Source: Wyeomyia smithii
Lineage: Eukaryota > Arthropoda > Insecta > Diptera > Culicidae
Length of the DNA stretch: 64,000 nt
Reading direction: 5' to 3'
Assembly: GCF_029784165.1 (NCBI RefSeq)
Contig: NC_073694.1
Location: 159,560,995 to 159,624,994 of the forward strand
The notes under the pieces are model-generated. The model searched no databases. It saw only the letters and a program-made list of their open reading frames with translations, and was not told the DNA's origin. Both the position numbers and the translations under genes were made by a program. How positions within the stretch are numbered: the stretch's first letter is position 1; each line of letters opens with the position of its first letter. Of this stretch, positions 58,246 through 64,000 are shown piece after piece.

Positions 58246-60824
58246 TTCATTTGAGCATTATAAGCATGAGCATGATTGACCTCCCGCGGTTGCTACTCCT
58301 TATTGCCAGATCAGCTGTAATTACACAGAGAACCAATGGATGATGCTTGGGATTAACATTCATCCTCAATGTGTAAAAACTGGTGACTTTTATCTTTATA
58401 TTAGGCAATACCAGCGCCAGCCGCATCCGAATGCAAGTCAAAGAAGGAGTGTGTATAGGAATATGTTGACGTGATACTCGCTTTATTGGAAGCCGAGAAC
58501 ACCTCTGCACTTCCACGAGAAATCACTGGGATGTTGGCGAAAAGGGTAAGGTTTGCAGCAGGTTTCGTTTTGGTAAACGATGCGCTGAGTTCTAGTACCG
58601 GGTTCATAATAACAAATATCGCGCGTACGAGTTCATTATATCTTATACGGAAATCATAACGCGATCCGAACTCATTCCGGTTGATGATGTTACACCGCAA
58701 ATAAAGCGCACGCGAGGATACCGGACCTATGACTCAATCAAGACAGACTCAAAGATTCGAAAATCTGTTTATGAAGTCATTATGCAACTACCGAAACATA
58801 TCTTTCATTGATTTATCTCAGCTGACTACACAATGCAATGTTACGAAAGCTACGAGAGTTGAGTCTACGTAAACGCCTCGCCACTCCTATCACTTCTTCG
58901 AAAATTATAACACGGTTATAACCAATCTGTAAAAAATACGACCTCATGAAAGGTACCGACGCGAAGTCTCTAGATATTCGGTGACCCGGGGTTTTGAGCT
59001 TAACAGGTTGACTAACGACGTTTCTTGTAAATTGTTCGTCTGTTCTTGAAAAGCGATTTCCTGATTTGAGGCCGATTTAAAGCAGGAATAAACAATAGAG
59101 TGTTATTAGGACCACGCACAGGTGTGTGTGGTATATTCTAGTGGAAGGCAAAATGTTATACTACATTATGTGGACGATTTGAACTAACATATTATAGAGT
59201 TGGGTCACTATATTTCGAAAACATTTATGTGAGCAGAACTCTTCCGGGCCGGAGACGCGTTATGCACGACCGCTCAATCCACGCCTACCGACGGAGACGC
59301 TCGGGAGCACGATATTTCACGCCGATTCTTTATTAGCTGTTAATGCGAGTGTTGCCTATCAAATAGAAAAATTGGCAAAATTCATGCATCCAAAGCCCCA
59401 ACAGTTGAAAAAATGCACATATGCAAATTGACCGAAATATATATGGGTCATTCCATGTCAAGTGTCCGAGGAAATGCATCGACCATCTCCGATTTTGATC
59501 AAAATTTGTAAAATATCTTAATTTTGTTGACAAAATGCCAAACTAGTCATAATCGGGACATAGCATACAAAAACCTCTGCTCAAAAACTAGGAAAACCGA
59601 AAAAATGAATCATAAGATTTCGACTTCGACTAGCAGTCTCGTCGTATTGTTCACTACGTGCACTACACCAGGTGTTGTTGGTGGGGGCTCCATACCAATT
59701 TCAAGAATAACTAACAAAAATCAAAAGCTGCAAAAAAATCCATCAAACAGTATCAATGATCAACTAATATTGCTCGCTGTGTGCTATTTCTAATGCACAA
59801 AATGAAAAAAATACATGTGACTCACTCTACCATAAGTTAACTCTGAAAATTAATGAGTGCTGCGAACGAACGAACGAATAAAACAGACCAAAAACCTCTC
59901 TGCGCAGTGCACTTATCAATGTACACAATATTGTTATGTATCTACATACATAGCGTGTACGCGTATGGCCAGTGGACTTGGTTTGCAAGACCGATGTGTT
60001 AGTGTTGACTCCGTGCCCTCCCGTCAGTGAACTTGAAGAGATGAGAACAAACACGGAGAGCGTTGAAATTTGACAACGTTGTACACTCTCCGCAAATCGC
60101 ATGCTGCTTCATTCAAGCATTGAATGCAGCTTCATTAGAGAAGGGGTAGGTGGGAAACTGAGTGGGGCGAGGTCATACAGGAAACGATGCGGCACGAACA
60201 TCATCTTTCCCCACTTGAAGGAATAACTTCAACAGTGAAAACTGACGCGCGTCCGAACACATCCCGAACCGTTTCAATGCTATTCGCGCCGCATAACCCT
60301 TGGCCCCAGCATCGAGGCAAAAAAACCGATCAAAGCTAAAGATGACAAAGCTGCTCTCTCTCGCCCTATTCCTCTTGCCATTCAAATAATAAAAACAAAA
60401 CACGAGCAGAATACTAATACTTATCGTGCGTCTGTTCTCTGAACTATGGTGTTACTCGAGGATCGTCGCATGGGTGTGACACAATCTTCCTGTACACGCG
60501 CTCTTCTTGCTACCTAAGTTCACATTTCACTCACACAAACCCACGGTAAGCGCTCACGAGAAACGCGTTCCGCCACCGAGAACATGAGGTTTTTAGCAAT
60601 GGCTTCACTTTCACCGGCAAAACGAAACAGCCTAATTTCGTATAACCTTTTGCTCCACCCCTTACAATTAATAAAATCGTGATTACATCACCGAAGTGAG
60701 TTGCGATTATGGCACTTTTCGCAACAAGAACTCAATTGATCGGCGCGTACAAGAGCTTAATTGATCGGCGTGGAGCAATCGGAAAAAAAACGAACCGCAC
60801 AGGTCGAGCGCTCGCACCGAACTC
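58246..60824. other. Unassigned sequence with short repeats
   Basis: Only overlapping short frames were seen. CTTTATACGGTTCCAT occurs at 58230 and 60826 and links this stretch to the repeat array. A small duplication, CAATTGATCGGCG / TAATTGATCGGCG, lies near 60732 and 60757. Confidence 0.4.
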
Positions 60825-61050
60825 TTTATACGGTTCCATTCCATTTGATCTTCGAACTCAAGCAACCGTTATGTATTAAATTGTTAAAACCACGAAAGTC
60901 TATTATCTCAAAGATTATACGACTTATTTGAACATAACTAGTGTCATACGAATGAGTTATCTCTCAAACATACAAATAACAAACTTTATAACAATTTGAT
61001 ATGTGGCTCAAAAGTTATGGAAAGAAAAGAAATTCAAAAACTATTTAGAA
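60825..61050 (+). repeat. Further partial unit of the ~300-bp repeat
   Basis: Shares CTTTATACGGTTCCAT, a TTATCTCA.AGATTATACGA segment and GGCTCAAAAGTTATGGAAAG with the array at 57-58.2 kb. Confidence 0.6.
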
Positions 61051-63662
61051 CTATATCTGCTTTGATCAATATATGTGGCCTTAACATAATTATATATGGT
61101 ATCGTTCTATTTGAACGTTTCCGGTATCGCTCCTGATTAAATTGTTCGAAATTAAGAGTCATTTCTTTTTTTTCGCCATTCTTAAGCACTTACATTACGT
61201 CAAATTTCACATTTTATACTTCAATTGCAACAGCAATATTTTAGAACACAAAGAGTTCATTCACTGGATTGAAGCGTCCATGTAAATCTATTTTTACAAA
61301 AAATTAGTTTGAATGAGAAAGGCTTGGTCGCTAGGTAGATTAATTTAGGTTTTTTTTCAAAATGTGAGAAGAAAACGATATATTTCTCTTACATCGATGT
61401 TGCGAAAAAAATCTATTCTTTGCAAAAATCCATCCCGATTATAATACCAAGCTGCTTCGACATATCTACAAAACCAACTACCTTAGTGTGTTGTGGAAAT
61501 CAAAAGCGTACGGACTTTGGTGGGGACGCGAGCCGAACGTTTCGCATGTGCCAAAGGAGAAACGTGGTTAACTCTTGGACAGGTCAAAGGAAATATCGTT
61601 GGTAACATCCCAGCAAACAATTTTGTTGATTTACAACTTAATGAGCTATTGTTCAATGGATTTCGGCTGAACTATAGCTTAACAAGCCGTTGTCCAACAA
61701 ATTTGTTTTTTGGGAATTTCCCGCGCTCACATGGTCTACAGGCTCATCGATATGGCAACTAACAAGCCGGTGGTTTAGTCGGGACGTTAGTTTCTTAGAG
61801 GAGCAGCAACCCAGTATCGACATGCGGGAAGAGAAATCGTAATCGACCTTCTACAGCCGTTACCGGCTATGCAATCGCTATCAGTCAGCTGCAAATCTCG
61901 AAGCCTAATGATAATGAAAAAGTAGAAAATGACAGTGGAGGTGAAGAAACCAGTTAATGAACATCACACCAACATCAAACAAAGGGGTGACACTACAAAT
62001 ATTCTACGAAATAGGCAACTGAGCTGTAGTAGCTGAATCAAGTGCCTACGACGGAGAGTTAAGGGGACCTGAAGGTGCATTCTGGAAAGCAGCCATAGAG
62101 AAGAAATTCAATTGCTTTAAGAAAACCTTACTTGGACTATCCAGAGGGACCGAAAGCCATTCGTTGTAAGTGTTGTTCAAACGAAAATCAAACGGCTGCA
62201 GGCTCAAGGTTTCAGTCAAAAATTTGAAACTGTTAGCTGTCGTGGCAAAATAAATCGCTGAAGTCGTGGATTGCACGTGGACATAAAGACGACCTACCTG
62301 TACAACGGGATTTTAAGTCCGTTAAATGTCGAAATGTGTCAAACAAAAGGACACGAAAGTGGATCATCCGGAGAAGTATGTCTCTGAAAGAGAGATTCTA
62401 CAATTTGAAGCAGTTCGAACGGTTTTGAAACCAGACGATTGATGACTTCCAGTACCGTCCGGCGTGACAAGACGCTGCAAAGTGCGCGCAACCGTGGGCA
62501 ACTCGGAAATGCGATGCTCTTGCTTGATCAATTTCGCGTCCACTGGAAGCCGGATTCAAATACTAATTCCTAACCAGTTGGCAAATCTCACACCGGGCTG
62601 GAGTTGGTTACCGAAAGTAAATGCCCGAAAAACTAAACCGGCAAACAGTTTCGCACACAAGCGGAAGAAACCGAGCCGTAAAATGAAATCCGCTATGGTC
62701 GAGAAAATTTAATAAATTTCCCTGTTGCGTTTCCCCGCAGTACGACGGGTGCAGTCGTTGCTACGGCGCCAAGAGATGATAGTAGGACGTATTTTTGTTG
62801 CTTTTGTTTTTATTTGCGCTGCGACATATTCGCAGTGCGAAGCAACCGAAATCCAGAGACAAACGGACGAAACTGTTGTGGGGTAGCTACATTCATATTT
62901 TGTGTTTGTTATTTTTAACTAGATACATTAATATGCTGAACCTGTTGTTGTAGTTGAAATGGTTTTAAACACATCCGCCTGTCTGTGCCCAGTTGAACCT
63001 GCGTTTTCTGCAATGACTCTGATCGTTTACCTCAGTCAAAATGGTTCAAGTGTACGGCGAACCGTCCGTTGGGACATTTCCCTCTTCTTGCATACTGCGC
63101 GTCAAGTGCAAGGGAATGAAAATTATTACCGAAGGGATTTCGACTCACCCTTCTGCTTACGGTAGGCGAATGTGTTTACGGTTGGTGGTACGGCATACCT
63201 CTGAATGGAAAACTCGAAAACTGTGGTGAATAAATGGGACTCGTTCCAGCGCAGTCGGTAGGGTGAGATCATGAAGGGGATATAAAATAATCGAATATCT
63301 CGGCACGATACTGGGTTCACCTCACGCTCCATGGAAAATAAAAGGACGGGGATAAGGGGGAACTGTCTCGTTTACCCACTCCTGCTGTTGCAGTCTTCAT
63401 TCATTATTCACTGATTTCCTGCTTAATTCACATCATTTACAGCACATCAAGGCGTAGATATTGCCCATATTTCAACTCCGGATTTGCCAGGGTGGAAGAT
63501 TTAAGGGATGGCTGCTGATGAAAGTGAAAGTATCAATGTGCCACAGATGTGATCTGAAATTGATACTGCGTCGTCGTCGTCGCTCTTGCAGGCAATGTGG
63601 AAAATTGATTATTCTGGCGTGATTGTGTTTCTAGGGCCAAAAATGTTGATCCTTGGGGTGTG
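61051..63662. other. Unassigned, some GC-richer patches
   Basis: Open frames at 61420-61762 and 62464-62712 are short and carry no recognised motif. No repeat boundary was recognised. A GTC trinucleotide run lies near 63570. Confidence 0.4.
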
Positions 63663-63716
63663 TTAAGGCAGTTGTTTTCATCCTGGGTGGCAACCAAGAT
63701 GGAAACAACTGCCTAA
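63663..63716 (+). other. Strong 54-nt hairpin, miRNA-like or MITE-like
   Basis: TTAAGGCAGTTGTTTTCATC-CTGG (63663-63686) pairs with CCAAGATGGAAACAACTGCC-TAA (63694-63716) around a 7-base loop. I count 23 pairs including one G-U, with one bulged A and one C-A mismatch. It could be a small-RNA precursor, a transcription terminator-like fold or the remains of a tiny inverted-repeat element. Confidence 0.5.
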
Positions 63717-64000
63717 ATGCCTGAAGCGACGGCGATTAATATTTACCGAAGAAACTGAACGCCACACGAAAAAGCCTTAGCGGTTGTGTGAAAGCTGCTC
63801 ATGACACAGAAGTTCAGGTGTGAAAAATTTCCCGCTTCTTTTTCCCAATGAGTACGGCTTATTATGTGTGACCACGAAATAGAGAAGCATTACAGTATTT
63901 TTACATTTGGGGGAGGAAGGTATATTTTTCGTCAATTTTCGATAGGAAAAACTTTTATTTGCAACACGTTTCTAATCAGAAGCTCGTTCATTAAGTTTGC
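63717..64000. other. Unassigned sequence at the window end
   Basis: Nothing was recognised. Confidence 0.4.

Overview
The window looks like repeat-dominated intergenic or intronic DNA from a culicine (Aedes-like) mosquito. The reasons are AT-rich non-coding sequence, the absence of any clear host gene of normal length, and a dense layering of non-LTR retrotransposons, tRNA-derived SINEs and small inverted-repeat DNA elements of the kind that fill Aedes genomes. Family assignments rest on protein motifs recognised by eye. The species is inference.

Layout. 0-5 kb: an ORF1 relic of an RNase-H-bearing non-LTR element (minus strand), then a long tRNA-headed SINE with an internal tandem expansion, then degenerate repeats. 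5-9 kb: mostly unrecognised DNA, a 0.8-kb fold-back and a second type of SINE. 9-17 kb: a jockey/Juan-like reverse-transcriptase remnant, CGAAATTT-rich repeats, a pair of inverted MITE copies and a 2.2-kb TIR element that holds a mariner relic. 17-24 kb: an unrecognised coding-like fragment and otherwise quiet DNA. 24-25.4 kb: SINE and non-LTR 3' ends. 26.65-31.4 kb: a remarkable 4.7-kb A-rich degenerate satellite with higher-order repetition. 32.9-33.5 kb: a weak two-exon gene candidate.

34,285-40,151 is the centrepiece: a full-length 5.9-kb non-LTR retrotransposon with a 14-bp target-site duplication, a recognisable internal promoter, an ORF1 with three zinc knuckles, and an ORF2 (endonuclease, reverse transcriptase, RNase H, C-terminal zinc motif). 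ORF2 carries one small lesion at the endonuclease catalytic motif. The proteins would work together in target-primed reverse transcription. A 141-bp truncated relative of its 3' end lies at 44.8 kb.

40.3-42.7 kb holds pogo-like and Tc1/mariner-like DNA transposon relics. 45.1-49.7 kb is one decayed R1/LOA-type retrotransposon on the minus strand, split by three later insertions, each with its own target duplication. 53-58 kb contains a third SINE type, an unrecognised 146-codon open frame, an RTE-type endonuclease relic and an array of ~300-bp repeats. 58-64 kb is mostly unrecognised, with a strong short hairpin at 63.69 kb. No CRISPR, rRNA or functional tRNA gene was seen. I did not find a convincing new biological system. 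The most unusual structures are the A-rich satellite, the nested insertion record and the nearly intact retrotransposon.
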